The notes beneath the pieces were generated by a model that saw nothing but the letters and a program-made list of their open reading frames with translations, was not told the origin of the DNA and did no database searches. A DNA stretch of 64,000 bases from Euglena gracilis (Eukaryota > Euglenida > Euglenophyceae > Euglenales), in the NCBI GenBank assembly GCA_039621445.1, contig CP154956.1, positions 82,270,474 through 82,334,473 of the forward strand, read 5' to 3'. The translations under genes were made by a program, and so were the position numbers. Shown here piece by piece: positions 12,745 through 23,375 of the stretch (the first letter of the stretch is position 1; each line of letters starts with the position of its first letter).

Positions 12745-13130
12745 AGTGGGCTGCGCCACTGGTCGGTGGATTGGGGGACAGACACACGGTGGTGGGGCGA
12801 ACCGAATCCACCGACCAGTGGCACAGCCTACTGGGTTTGTGTGTTCGAGGGGAGTGGGCTATGTACAGATGGGCCGGGCCCATGGCGGTGAGTGCAAACC
12901 CTCGCGCGGGTGGGTGGGAAAGCAGGAAAGGGAGGCGGCGGGCTGTGTCTGTGGGAGGGGCTATGTACAAATGGGCCGGGCTGGTTAAAACGGAATAACC
13001 AGGTGGCAGGTGCGAGGAGGGCGAGGTACTTCGTTCAGCTTGTGCCGGTGTCACTGCCGGGGGCATGCAGGGCGGCAGTGCTGCGTCCATGGTCGGTGGA
13101 TTCGGTTCGCTCCACCACCGCGAAATTTGA
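12745..13130. repeat. Inverted-repeat block (key GGTCGGTGGATT)
   Basis: CCACTGGTCGGTGGATT at 12754-12772 is inverted as AATCCACCGACCAGTGG at 12805-12823, and the word returns at 13092-13105. A direct repeat CTATGTACARATGGGCCGGG lies at 12857 and 12960. Open frames on both strands here follow the repeats. Confidence 0.55.
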
Positions 13131-14137
13131 GGGTGTATCCTAATCTTCTTGCCCACGAGACAGCGCAAATCGCTGTGTGCAAAAAAATTTGTGTAAACTA
13201 TCCTCCTTTTGAAACTTTGTGAAACTTTTAGCCTAAAACCTCGCCTGTTTCGTGTCCCGAGACCACGTGCCATGAAAATTTTCCAGCCCAGGAGCACAAC
13301 CGGCGCACGGATGGGAAGTGCGCAGGGAAACAGAGTGGCAATGGGCAAAAGACTGGAGTGATTGTGACAGAATTGGAGTTGCTTCGGGTACTTTTTCGAT
13401 AAATTACTGAACCACTCTTCCGAGCAAATCGCAAATTATGAGGGCAGAATTTTTCAGCAAATGGCAACGAACCCAGATTGCATGATCACGCGTTTCTGTG
13501 GCTGGGTACTGGCGGTCTTGAAGATGTTTTTTTTTTTCGTTTCAGAGAGGAGGACATATTCAGGTTCTTGTTTGCCGGACGACTGCCACCAAAAGTTTCA
13601 CAAGGCAGTTGCCTGGAGGCCTGCATCATGGTTTTATGATGTATTTGAGGGGTTGGTAGGCGTGAGGCCTTATGACCTGCTGTGCCTCAAAACGTCGTCG
13701 GGCTTTATCTTTTGTCCTTATCAGTCGTCCGCCTTTGGGACCACTGCCCTGCCCACGATGCGGCAGGGCCAATCCTGAACCCTGTCCAAGTTCACGGGAA
13801 TACACTGAAAATCCTGCCAGGTGCTGGGTGATCAGACTTGGCAAAATTTTTGTGGCGGTCGTCCAGCGAAAATCCCGCAGTGCTCAATAACCCCTTGGCT
13901 GATTGGAAGTTTTGCACAGAAAAAAATTGGGTGGTGTGACTGGCACCCTTGTTTACAAAATTGAAGACGACTTACCCCGCGTGCCGAGAAAGTCGAAAGA
14001 AAATTGGCATAAGGCTCATCAGGGGGGATGATGGTGGATGACGATTGGCGACAGTTGCCGCAACTCCGTCTGCGGGGCACGTGCCTATCCCCAATATTTA
14101 AGGGCGTGGCGAAAGAAAATACATTGCCCCCTCCCCA
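13131..14137. other. Spacer with an unconvincing ORF
   Basis: A 105-codon plus-strand frame (13461-13778) crosses a possible acceptor (TTTCGTTTCAG at about 13547). Two other frames are also open after it, so I cannot assign a protein. No repeat family recognised. Confidence 0.3.
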
Positions 14138-14661
14138 GGGCAGAACGGGAATCGGCCAAACAGCCAGGGTGGGGGGTCGACCCCCCCCCCCCCACCCCCT
14201 GCATGGTGGGTGGGGAGGGGGCGGGGCAGGGGGGGGGGGGGGTCCCGCAAGACCCCCTGTTGAGTTGCGAACTCAACTGGACCGGTCGAGTTCGAGGGGG
14301 GGGGTGTCCGGGGCTAACTAACAAAACAGGCACGGGGGGGGGGGGGCTGCGGGACCCCCCTGTCGAGGTCCGAACTCAATCAGGCAAGGGACTCGACTGC
14401 CTAACCTCTGGGGGTCGACCCCCCCACCTCTACCCGTATTTCCGGCAGCACCATTTTTTGGACCCAATTTTTTTTTTCACAACTTCCAAAATTTCACCAT
14501 TTTTGCAAAAAATTTGATTTTGAGAGGTTTTTGAAGCAAAAAATGTTGTTGAAAATCCAGAGAAAAAAACCTCAGTAAAATTTTTCTGTGCCAAAAGTTT
14601 GGTCCAATTTTTTTGACCTTCATTTTTTTCACCCCCTCCTTGACAACCATTTTTTTAATAC

Positions 14662-14764
14662 AAAAATCGACCGACACTAACAGATTCGGCAGGGGCGCCG
14701 GGCGCGAGCGAGCGAGCGAGCCGCCCGGCGCCCCTCCTGAATCTGTTAGTGTCGGTCGATTTTT
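14662..14764. repeat. Perfect hairpin beside R2 copy A
   Basis: A 103-bp near-perfect inverted repeat, arms AAAATCGACCGACACTAACA.. around a GCGAGCGAGCGAG loop. The same hairpin precedes R2 at 19021 and 23376 and lies inverted at 21217-21325. It would extrude as a cruciform or fold in RNA. Confidence 0.85.
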
Positions 14765-15888
14765 CTAAAACCTATTTTGTCTGGGCCCAACGCCTGTCTT
14801 GATACTCATTCGACCGAACCGCCTGGACGGAAATATGGTCAAAAAAGTGGTTTTTGGCCCATCAACGGGCGCCTGAATGGAAATCGACTGACATAAACGG
14901 CACCTGAATGGAAATCGACCGACATAAACGGGCGCCTGAATGGAAATCGACTGACATAAACGGATTCCGATGTCTTGGAAATCGACCAACCTTTTGTTTC
15001 CTTTTTTGAATGCCTTTTTGTTTCGTTTTGGGACATTGTCAGTTTCAGCCTGAAACCCGTTAATGTCGACCAACCTTTTGCCTCTTTTTTTTTTTTTTCA
15101 GAATGCTTTTTTCTTCTTTTTTCAATCTCTATATCAAGAACTGTGTCTTAAACGCAGACTCTGACCTGAGTTTGCGTTTCGAAACGCAGACTCGACTCAG
15201 GTCGAATAACAGACTGAGCGTTTCGAAACACAGACTCAGGCCACAGTCTGCGTTTTTTTTTTAGAAACACAGATTTTGACCAAAGCCATGTTACTATGAA
15301 CACAGCCTTGGCCCGAAATCCGATGATGTCAATATAATTGCAATACAGGCGTCGAGCCCAGAAAATAGGTTTGACATTGCCAAATCACTCCTCACCCGAA
15401 AGCTTTTCTTTCAGATGACCAGTGATGACAACTGGTTCAGGACAAATTTGCCGAATGCTTTTTCTGAAGATCCAGAAAATAATAATCTTAAGTACCGTCC
15501 TTCCGTCTGTTCCATCCAAAGTTCAGCCAGCTGTGATCACCTGGCCACAAAATATGGTTTTTGTCTGATCCATAACTCCTCCACAACCCCATACTCCACA
15601 ACCCCATAGGACCAAAAATGTCGAAAAAAGGGAAATCCAAAATATCCAAAAAGTCACTAAAAATTCCCAATCTGACCAGCAACAGATTTCAATGGAATGG
15701 AAATCGACCGACATAAACGGGCGCCTGAATGGAAATTGACTGACATAAACGGGCGCCTGAATGGAAATTGACCGATATAAACGGGCGCCTGAATGGAAAT
15801 CGACCGACATAAACAATTTCAGCCTGAAATCTGTTAATGTCAGTAGAATTTCAAGACAGGCGTCGGGCCCAGAAAATAGGTTTTAAAC
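14765..15888. mobile_element. R2, copy A
   Basis: About 1.12 kb with inverted ends AAAACCTATTTTGTCTGGGC.. and ..GCCCAGAAAATAGGTTTT. Inside each end lies a short tandem array of a 32-bp unit containing CGACCGACATAAACGGGCGC (14880-14965 and 15700-15815). The centre has a CTGAGTTTGCGTTTCGAAAC palindromic block (15165-15260) and a short conserved ORF (see 20275). Non-autonomous DNA transposon architecture; no transposase seen. Confidence 0.7.
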
Positions 15889-15965
15889 CTGAAAATTTGA
15901 GGGTTTTTTTTTGTGAAAAAATGTGGGTTTCCATAAAAAAATCACGTATTTTGGGTTCATTTGAA

Positions 15966-16144
15966 GTGCCAGACGGTTGACTGGGGGGGGGGGTAGTGGG
16001 TAGTCGGCCGACTACCCAATTGGTCGGCCGATATGCCTGGTCGGTAAGTCGGTGAGACAGGGTGGGGGGGGGGGGTCAGTATCGCCGACTTTTAAGCCCC
16101 CCCCCCGAAAAAACTTTTGTCCAAATCACCTCTACTACAAAAAA
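15966..16144. repeat. GGTCGGCCGAC palindrome words and R3 left half
   Basis: 15985-16050 carries TAGTCGGCCGACTACCCAATTGG words, expanded at 24803. 16086-16144 is the left half of R3 (TTTAAGCCCCCCC..TTGTCCAAATCACC), interrupted by the next element. Confidence 0.55.
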
Positions 16145-17094
16145 GAGGTCTCGGACGCCGGTTCTGTCCAAAGCCCGGCGTTCCAAACGCCGGTTCCGTC
16201 CGAAGGACGGAACCGGCGTTTGGAACGCCGGGCTTTGGACAGAACCGGCGTCCGAGACCTCTTGTTTAAGCCGGCGTTTTAGAGACGCCGGGCTCAGGAC
16301 AGAACCGGCGTCCCCACCCTTCGGCCAAAGGACACTCCCAGGACCAATCTCCGACCACTGAACTTCAATGTCACACCACTTTGCACTTCACCAAATTCCG
16401 GCGATCGCGAGGGTATTTCTGGCTGTGTCAATCGTCCAGGTATAAAATCACCCCTCGATCGAAAGCTCTTTTCATCAGACGACTGGCGATCACCACCAAA
16501 TTCAGCCACGTCGCCTGGAGCTCTTATTTTCTGTCAGTGGGGAATCCTAATTTCACAACTCTGGTGCACCCCCAAGGCCCTCAGGTCGTTGATTCGAACA
16601 GGAAAAACGTTTCTGTAGGGTTTATTCAGCATCTTAAACCAAAAATCACTGAAAATTGCGACAAATTTCGACTCAGATTCTGGCCGATCCGACGATCGCG
16701 AGCGTATCTCGGGCTGCGTGCAACGTTAGGGTACCAAGTTACCCCTCGATCGAAAGCTCTTTTCAACAGACGACCAGCGGTGCTCATCAGATCTTTCCAC
16801 ACTGCACGGTACTCTATTTCCAAATCTGGGCCGATTTTCACCAAATTTGGATATCCACCCTAGTGGTCCCCGGATGGCAAAATTCATTGTCCTTGATGGT
16901 TGAAACACTCATACCAGTACCTTAGGGCCACTTTTGGTCACTTTTGGTGACATTTTTTGGAATGAAAATCGGACGCCGGGCTTTGGACAAAGCCGGCGTT
17001 CCTAACGCCGGGCTTTAGGACAGAACCGGCGTCCGAAAGCCCGTGGGGGGGGACGCCGGTTCTGTCCTGAGCCCGGCGTCTCAAACGCCGGCTT
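16145..17094. mobile_element. Element with key GACGCCGG, inserted in R3
   Basis: About 950 bp bounded by arrays of GACGCCGGTTCTGTCC / GGACAGAACCGGCGTC. 16145-16261 is a 117-bp almost perfect palindrome. The core 16380-16870 has an internal duplication around CCCCTCGATCGAAAGCTCTT (16452, 16742). A 160-codon plus frame spans the core, but it follows the internal repeat and shows no domain. R3 resumes at 17095, which defines the insertion. Confidence 0.65.
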
Positions 17095-17468
17095 AACGTC
17101 AGTCAAAACCCACCCAAATGGCTCCAGAACCCCTCAATCGGGGGTGAATATGCAAAAAACGGGGGGGGGGAATGTCCATAGAATGCCTCTCCCCATTGGA
17201 TTTTCAATATAATGGCCCCAAAATACATCAGAAAAGGGGATCTCACACAAAAAGGACTTAGCCCTCCAAGTATGTTGCCAACATAGAAGGGATTTTGTTA
17301 TTTGAGGGGGGGTGCAGGGGGGGGGCGGAGCCCCCCCCCCCCGCCTATGCCAAAGTGGGCCACAAAAACGACTTAGCCCCATGTTGTCCCCCCCCCATAT
17401 TGTCCATTTGGGGTCCCAGTGGGAAGGTGGTTGGGACAATCTGGGGGGGGGGTAAACGGGTTTCTGTA
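17095..17468. repeat. R3 right half and G-tract words
   Basis: 17095-17165 continues R3 (GTCAAAACCCACCCAAATGG..). Further on are C/G tracts with the key GACAATATGGGG (inverted at 17393-17405), also seen at 23.3 and 27.6 kb. No gene. Confidence 0.5.
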
Positions 17469-17663
17469 TCAAGAACTGTGTTTGGGCCAAGAGTTAGGGG
17501 GAGCCCCAGGGGCGGGGACCGCGGCGCCGAAGGCGCCGTGGTCGCCCCTGGGCCCCCCTAAAACCTTGGCCCAAAACACTGTTCTTGTTTGAAACCGTGT
17601 TTTGGGCGAAGATTTAAGACTTTCAAAGTCTCGAAATCGGCCCAAACACGGTTTCAGGCTGAA
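17469..17663. mobile_element. Double-palindrome element, copy 1
   Basis: Two adjacent inverted repeats: AGAACTGTGTTTGGGCCAAG.. / ..CTTGGCCCAAAACACTGTTCT, then GAAACCGTGTTTTGGGC.. / ..GCCCAAACACGGTTTC. A near-identical copy is at 26420-26607. Foldback MITE. Confidence 0.75.
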
Positions 17664-17785
17664 ATTGACAGTGTCCCAAAACGGAAAAACGGAACAAAAA
17701 GGCATTCAGAAAAAGGAAACAAAAGTTTGGTCGATTTCCAAGACATCGGAATCCGTCTATGTCAGTCGATTTCCATTCAGGCGCA
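17664..17785. repeat. Inverted R2 fragment
   Basis: Reverse complement of an internal part of R2 (GTTTGGTCGATTTCCAAGAC.. to ..GATTTCCATTCAGGCGC). Confidence 0.7.
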
Positions 17786-17794
17786 GGGGTGTAG

Positions 17795-18260
17795 AAAGTG
17801 GGGGTCGGGGGGGGGGGGGCGCCCCCGGGAAAATTTTTTTGGCATCAGTATGATACCCCCCCCCCCCTAATAGTGCTGCGGGGCCAATAGAGCTGCGGGT
17901 CCAAATAGTGCTGCACCCCCAGCCGGATGAAGCGAGCGTCCAATGGTGCTGCACCCCCCCCAAATCACAGCAATGTGAAATGCGTAGAAGCTGGTGCAGC
18001 CTACTGCAGGCACCTTTTTCAATCCGCAGAGAGGGGAAAGGGGGCAAATTCCCACCCGAGCAACTCACAGAAGTTGTCCGAAGATGAACCACACGACCTC
18101 ACTAGCCTCAGAGAAGGACATTGAGCAGACAAAAGGGTGTCTGTGGTGATAGGCCGGGACTAAGAGGCACCCAGCCCAATAGTGCTGCGGGTCCAAATAG
18201 TGCTGCACCCCCCGCCGCCGGAGGCGGCCGTCCAATAGAGCTGCGGGTGCAATACTATTT
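17795..18260. mobile_element. Element with key AATAGTGCTGCGGG
   Basis: AATAGTGCTGC / AATAGAGCTGCGGG words flank a 250-bp core on both sides (17870-17955 and 18178-18260) with C/G tracts. The small ORFs inside read through the words. Confidence 0.55.
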
Positions 18261-19020
18261 GGGGGGGTTATTTTTCTTTGCAATGCCATGATCAATGCTT
18301 CAAAGAGCGTTACCATCTCGGCTGCCTTCGGCAGCCACCTTACCAGTTAAAATCACATTTTTGGAAAATGAAATTGCAAAATCCATTACCGTCTCGGCCG
18401 CCTTTGGCGGCCGAAAGCCCTTGAGAAAATGCTCATTTCACCTCCCTGAAACCCATGGCACTTCTTGATGTATGATTTTGGCCACAAACCGACTCTTGTC
18501 CCCTCCTTTGATACTAATTGTTTTTTGACCCCACAAACCACTTTCACCTTGGGAGGGGGGGTCCGGCGCCGAAGGCGCCGAATTTTTTTTTGAAGAATGC
18601 CCTTTTCGGTGTTCGCCCGTCGTTCCGTTTTTCGGTTTTTTCCCGAAGTGCACAAGTACATCCAGGTGCACGGGGGGGGGGGGTCTCGGGACCCTCCTGT
18701 GCACTTCCGAAGTGAACTGAACAGGGGGGAGGGGGGGAGGGGGAGTCCGGGGTCCCGAAGTGGACCACCTAGCCTCCAATGCCCCAAAAAATTAAACTAG
18801 AAAGCGGAATCATGGGTAGAACCCCTTTGGAAACCTCCCAACTCAACCCAATTGTCGACTTTGCAACCTGGGGTGGGGGGGGGTTGCGAAGAAGCGAGTT
18901 TCTTCACTTTGCGCAAATTGTTTTTTTTTTCATTGAAATTGACCTGCAGAGTTTCCCCAAACTCGGCTGGTCAAGAAAATGGAGGGGGGGGCTCATGGTG
19001 AATCGGGTTGCATTCTATAC
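18261..19020. other. Spacer with GCCGCC-type hairpins and G tracts
   Basis: Contains TCTCGGCTGCCTTCGGCAGCC and related short hairpins (18315-18415), a GGCGCCGAAGGCGCC hairpin at 18563, and inverted GGGTCTCGGGACCC / GGGGTCCCGAAGTGG words near 18680-18765. No gene supported. Confidence 0.4.
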
Positions 19021-19363
19021 AAAAATCGACCGACGCTAACAGATTCAGCAGGGGCGCCGGGCGCGAGCGAGCGAAGCGAGCCGCCCGGCGCCCATGCTGA
19101 ATCTGTTAGTGTCGGTCGATTTTTCAAAAACCTATTTTGTCTGGGCCCAACGCCTGTCTTGATATTCATTCGACCGAACCGCCTGGACCGAAATATGGTC
19201 AAAAAAGTGGTTTTTGGCCCATTAACGGGCGACATAAACGGCGCCTGAATGGAAATCGACCGACATAAACGGGCGCCTGAATGGAAATCGACTGACATAA
19301 ACGGGCGCCTGAATGGAAATCGACCGACATAAACGGGCGAGTGAATGGAAATCAACTGACATA

Positions 19364-20148
19364 CAGCTAACACGCGGAAACGATGGCCACGTAGCCTAGA
19401 ATGATGGCCACCCTACCAAAAAATGTTTGCCGCGTTGCCCAGAACGATGGCCACCTAGCCCAAAACTCTGGCCACCGAACTTTCCACTGGACCTGTAAAC
19501 GTTGGCCACTTTTTCTGGAACTTAAAAATGTTGGCCTTTTTTTGTGTCGTGTTGTATGTTGTATGATCCTGTGCTGCCCGGCTTCTTTTCTTCACTCTTC
19601 CCTCAGGTTTTTTTTTCTGAATGCCTGTTCAAGGGCAATTTTGTTGGCATCGTGGGCCCCGTCGGGCCCACCAAATTCTGTCTCGAGAGAAGTTGGATGA
19701 CATTTTTGCTGCAGTGAGCGCTAACCCAGAGCTCAGTACCGCGCAATTGGCACACCGGTTCAACATTCCCCGTCGAAGTGCCCGACGATTGTACGAGGAA
19801 TGGCAGGACCACAGCTCTGCTTAGACTCATTCTCTGTGTTTCCGAATGTGAAAGGATGAGCGGTTTTACTTCAGAAAACACATCCCCCACTTTGTCAGTC
19901 TCTTTGTCAGTCACTTTGTCAATTTCTCCACAGGACTACTGGGAGTTTTTTTTGTTTTTCAATTCTAGTGAATGACGCACATTCAGGTCCCAGTGGCCAT
20001 GGGTTTTAGGTCGAGGGGCCCCTATTTTTAGGTCACGTGGGCACTATTTTTAGGTTCCGTGGCCGGGGTTTTGGGTCCAGTGGCCATCGTTCTGGGGCCG
20101 GTGGCCCTGCTTCTCAGGTCGGGTGGCCAACGTTTATCCCGTTAGCTG
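19364..20148 (+). mobile_element. 785-bp TA-flanked element carrying an HTH ORF
   Basis: The ends are CAGCTAACACGCGGAAACGA and, reverse-complemented, CAGCTAACGGGATAAACGTT, directly flanked by TA on both sides (19362-19363, 20149-20150). R2 copies A and B show the uninterrupted site. Internal words AACGATGGCCAC / GTGGCC(A)ACGTT repeat at both ends. TA duplication and a helix-turn-helix protein fit a Tc1/mariner-like or related DNA transposon, deleted for most of a transposase. Confidence 0.7.
19621..19824 (+). CDS. Small helix-turn-helix protein, possible transposase N-terminus
   Basis: 67 codons, ATG 19621 to TAG 19822-19824. Residues 37-56 (ELSTAQLAHRFNIPRRSARR) have the pattern of a homeodomain-like HTH: helix, NIP turn, basic recognition helix. 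Such domains begin Tc1/mariner and other transposases. No DDE catalytic domain follows before the element ends, so it is either a relic or a stand-alone DNA-binding protein. It lies centrally in the 785-bp element, in the same direction as the R2 copy. A possible acceptor (CTTCCCTCAG at 19609) precedes the ATG, so it might also be a later exon. Confidence 0.55.
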   Translation: MPVQGQFCWHRGPRRAHQILSREKLDDIFAAVSANPELSTAQLAHRFNIPRRSARRLYEEWQDHSSA

Positions 20149-20274
20149 TAAATCGTTTCCGATGTCTTAGAAATCGACCAACCTTTTGTTTCCTTTTTTG
20201 AATGCCTTTTTGTTCCGGTTTGGGTTATTGTCAGTTTCAGGCCAGAGTCTGCGTTTTTTTTAGAAACACAGATT

Positions 20275-20613
20275 TTGACCAAAGCCATGTTGCTTGAACA
20301 CAGCCTTGGCCCGAAATCCGATGATGTCAATATAATTGCAATACAGGCGTCGAGCCCAGAAAATAGGTTTGACATTGCCAAATCACTCCTCACCCGAAAG
20401 CTTTTCTTTCAGATGACCAGTGATGACAACTGGTTCAGGACAAATTTGCCGAATGCTTTTTCTGAAGTTCCAGAAAATGATAATCTTAAGCACCGTCCTT
20501 CCGTCTGTTCCATCCAAAGTTCAGCCAGTGGTGATCACCTGACCATACAATTTGGTTTTTGTCTGATCCATAACGCCTCCACAATAGGACCAAAAATGTC
20601 GAAAAAAAGGTAA
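20275..20613 (+). CDS. R2-internal ORF
   Basis: 112 codons in R2 copy C. The part from about residue 15 is also open in copies A (from 15303) and B, and includes TSDDNWFRTNLPNAFSE. Copy A has a stop just upstream, where copy C differs by an indel. I recognise no domain. It could be a relic of an R2 protein or chance openness preserved by recent copying. Confidence 0.3.
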   Translation: MTKAMLLEHSLGPKSDDVNIIAIQASSPENRFDIAKSLLTRKLFFQMTSDDNWFRTNLPNAFSEVPENDNLKHRPSVCSIQSSASGDHLTIQFGFCLIHNASTIGPKMSKKR

Positions 20614-20826
20614 GTGTCCAAAAGTCACTAAAAATTCCCAATCTGACCAGCAACAGATTTCAATGGAATGGAAATCGACCGACATAAACGGGCGCCTGAA
20701 TGGAAATCGACCGACATAAACGGGCGCCTGAATGGAAATCAACCGACATAAACAATTTCAGCCTGAAATTCGTTTATGGCAGTAGAATTTCAAGACAGGC
20801 GTCGGGCCCAGAAAATAGGTTTTAAA

Positions 20827-21074
20827 CAGCCACCCCCTCCGGGAAGTCAACATGTCCAGTTCAGTTCGGAAGTGAACACGGGGGGCGGTCCGGGACCCCC
20901 TCCCCCCTGTACCTGGGCTCCATTGGGCTTCAAAGAGACGTTAGCGTCTCGGCCCCTTTGGGGCCAGGAGGACAGAGAAAAATTCCAGGAGGACAGAAAA
21001 AAATTCATTTTGGTTGTGCCAAGAAATTTTTTTTGGCTCGCCCCCCCCCCCGGAAAAAATTGTTCCTACACCTA
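20827..21074. other. Spacer with G-tract words
   Basis: GAAGTCAACATG / GAAGTGAACACGGGGG words and an AGGAGGACAGA direct repeat (20967, 20989). No gene. Confidence 0.4.
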
Positions 21075-21325
21075 TGTTCAGTTGCCCGTTTATGTCAGTC
21101 GATTTCCATTCAGGCGCCCGTTAATGGGCCAAAAAGCACTTTTTTGGCCATATTTCCGTCCAGGCGGTTCGGTCGAATGAATTTCAAGACAGGCGTTGCC
21201 CAGACAAAATAGGTTTTAGAAAAATCGACCGACACAAACAGATTCAGCAGGGGTGCCGGGCGGCTCGCTTCGCTCGCTCGCGCCCGGCGCCCCTGCTGAA
21301 TCTGTTGGCGTCGGTCGATTTTTGT
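21075..21325. repeat. R2, copy D: inverted 5' fragment with hairpin
   Basis: 21075-21216 is the reverse complement of the R2 left end (CCATTCAGGCGCCCGTTAAT..GGTTTTAG), followed by the hairpin 21217-21325. Confidence 0.75.
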
Positions 21326-22644
21326 ATAGAAATACTTCACTTGAAACATTTCATTTCAGAATATTTTCCCCCCTCGGTAAAAGATTCGAAAAATGGATCC
21401 TTTCTGGCTTAATTTTGAACAAGAAATGCATCGTGAGGTACGAGGGTGCCATGGGTACCTGCTGGCTGTAAAAAGGTGTGGACCCCCATGCCCCCCTTGG
21501 CACGGCGAAATCGGGTCCAGCCAGCTGGCAGCTGGACCTGGCACTACCCCAAAACAGGCAAAAAAGCCCAAACCCAGCTGGTTGGAAATATTCAGCCAAA
21601 ATTGGGGGGAACAACACCACCCAAAAACGCCATTTCTGGCAATTGTTCCAAAAATTTAGGAGCCCAAACCTTATTTTAGCGGACCCCCCGGGGGAGGGAG
21701 TCTGCATTCTTGGCTGGACACCCCGCTGGGGGTGGGTAAGGGTCCCCTTCGGGTCTCCTGCCCCTGTGCACCATAAAATTTTTCTGTGTAACATGTCTTC
21801 ACCCAGAAAACTTGTGTTGTTCACCTGTGTTGTTGTTGTGTTGTTCACCTGTGTTCACCAAACCTTTTTGTGCTCACGTGTGTTCACTAATTTTTTGTGT
21901 TCACCCCCCCCAAAACGTTTTGGAACCCCATAAAACATTCAGTTACGTGAGTTTTAAGGGGAAATTTGGCACGTCTCACTCGGCCACCGGGGGGGGGGGG
22001 GTCGGAACCCCAGGGGGGGGGGTCCCCGGCTCCGTGCGGATTCCTGGGGGTGCTCATCCTGAGGGTGATGCCGACCTGGTCGGCCCGACCTGTGGTCGGC
22101 CCGACCCCTGTTGGTGGGATTCCGACCTCTGGGGGTCGGGCCGACCTGGTCGGCCCGACCCCCAGAAATCCGCATTACCCCCCCCCCTTTTGGAAAATTA
22201 AGCCCCCCCCCCTTCGTTTGAATAGGCCAATTGGTAAGTAAGGTAAAATGTCCCCCTACTTCCCCTACTTAGAAATGGACAACTGGTGGAATGGAACTGG
22301 ATTGTGGATGGGGGGAAGGCGCGAGCACAGCTGTCACATAGGCTCACGTCAGGTTCCGGTTGGGGTTGCACTGGGCAGTGCGCCGTGGGTAGACACACTG
22401 GTGAGACTGGTGGGGCAGTCTGTGCAGGCGAACCGAAAGCTTTCGCAAATGGATGCATTTGGAGGGGGAGGGGCAGGGATACATAGGTTGTTTAAAACAT
22501 AAATTTGGGGGGGGGGGCTGGTATTGGCATTTTTTTTAATTCAGCAGGGGAGACGGACAGGTTTAAAAATGAGCTGGAGCATTTAAAATCGGGGAATTCG
22601 GGGCTGGGGGGAACAATCAACGGCCAATCAACATCGAACGATGG
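21326..22644. other. Repeat words and spacer, no supported gene
   Basis: 21790-21910 has many TGTGTTCACC words. 22065-22165 carries the palindrome GGTCGGGCCGACC several times (key shared with 23.0, 25.2, 29.8 and 30.5 kb). 22170-22215 has AATTAAGCCCCCCC, an R3-type end. Open frames at 21393-21933 cross these words and show no domain. Confidence 0.4.
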
Positions 22645-22845
22645 CTAGCCTCGTACAATCAACCAAAGACAACAACCAACCCTGCACCAAAGCCAGGATG
22701 ACTGAACAGATGTCACCACTCCTGTCTTAAAACACTCCTCACACACGTAATGAAATCCCTTCTCCATGCCACACTTACACACATAAGTGCGGCAGGCTGG
22801 TGCGTCGCCAGCACATACCATTGGTACGAAAGAAGTGTGAGCCAT
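22645..22845 (-). CDS. Cysteine-rich small ORF, possible zinc-binding exon
   Basis: Minus-strand frame from ATG 22845 (the frame opens at 22875). Cysteines are regularly spaced in the middle: VCAGDAPAC then VCKCGMEKGFHYVCEEC. This looks like a metal-binding fold but not one I can name. It continues Trp/Cys-rich to a stop near 22645. A splice donor could end it earlier. It is an island between repeats with no linked exon. Confidence 0.4.
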   Translation of the reverse strand: MAHTSFVPMVCAGDAPACRTYVCKCGMEKGFHYVCEECFKTGVVTSVQSSWLWCRVGCCLWLIVRG

Positions 22846-22882
22846 TGTGCATAAGCTGTTGGAGTGGACATTCAAAAATTAC

Positions 22883-23009
22883 TTTAATAAACCCCTTTTA
22901 TCTGCCAACCCCTTTTCGGGTGCAAGTCGACCTAACCCTATCCCTTTCATTAACAAAATAAACCCCTTTTATCTGCCAACCCCTTTTCGGGTGCAAGTCG
23001 ACCTAACCG
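22883..23009. repeat. 71-bp satellite, about 1.8 copies
   Basis: Same unit as 29839-30406, containing CCTAACCCTATCCC and AATAAACCCCTTTTATCTGC. Adjacent to GGTCGGGCCGACC words, as at the larger array. Confidence 0.9.
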
Positions 23010-23375
23010 GCTCCGTGCGGAAAATCGCGGGTGACCAAATTGCGGGTCGGGCCGACCTGGTCGGCCCGACCTGTGTGGGTGGGGTAAAAAATCAATGATG
23101 AAACAGGGATTACATGAAAATCCTTTAGAAATGCAAGCATTCTGCATTACGAGGGGCAGAAAACTCCCCCCTCCAAACCCACCAGAGCCTCAGATAACAA
23201 AATCCCTTCTATGTTGGCAACATACATACATAAGGAATTTCTTTGGCCGAGCCAAAAAAACCCCTGTCGGCCGGGCCGAGGGACAATATGGGGGGGGGGA
23301 CAATATGGGGGGGGGGTATGTCGACCAACCTTTTGTCTCATTTTTGTGAAAGCTTTTTTCTTCCATTTTCTATAC
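23010..23375. repeat. Key-word cluster and spacer
   Basis: GGTCGGGCCGACC words at 23045-23075, GACAATATGGGGGG repeated at 23283-23312, and a diverged R2 fragment (GTCGACCAACCTTTTGTCTC) at 23322-23372. No gene. Confidence 0.5.

Larger units (their letters stand above)
14138..15965. mobile_element. R1, copy 2, split by hairpin and R2 copy A
   Basis: The R1 left part runs 14138-14655 and its continuation (TGTGAAAAAATGTGGG block) resumes at 15885-15965. The hairpin and R2 sit between at the CAACC..TTTT/AACCTG junction. The left part also holds a nested G-tract block, 14222-14400, with inverted GGGTCCCGCAAGACCCCC / TGCGGGACCCCCC ends. Confidence 0.65.
19021..20826. mobile_element. R2, copy C, split by a 785-bp insertion
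   Basis: Hairpin 19021-19124, R2 left part with its 32-bp array to 19363, the insertion at 19364-20148, then R2 resumes to AAAATAGGTTTT at 20826. Relative to copies A and B it lacks about 200 bp near 20239. Confidence 0.75.

Noticed and set aside
12737-13348. 203-codon minus-strand ORF
   Set aside because: It follows an inverted and direct repeat block and has Pro/Thr-rich low complexity; no splice or domain support.
16381-16863. 160-codon ORF in the GACGCCGG element
   Set aside because: The frame reads an internal DNA duplication and no domain or second homologous copy supports it.
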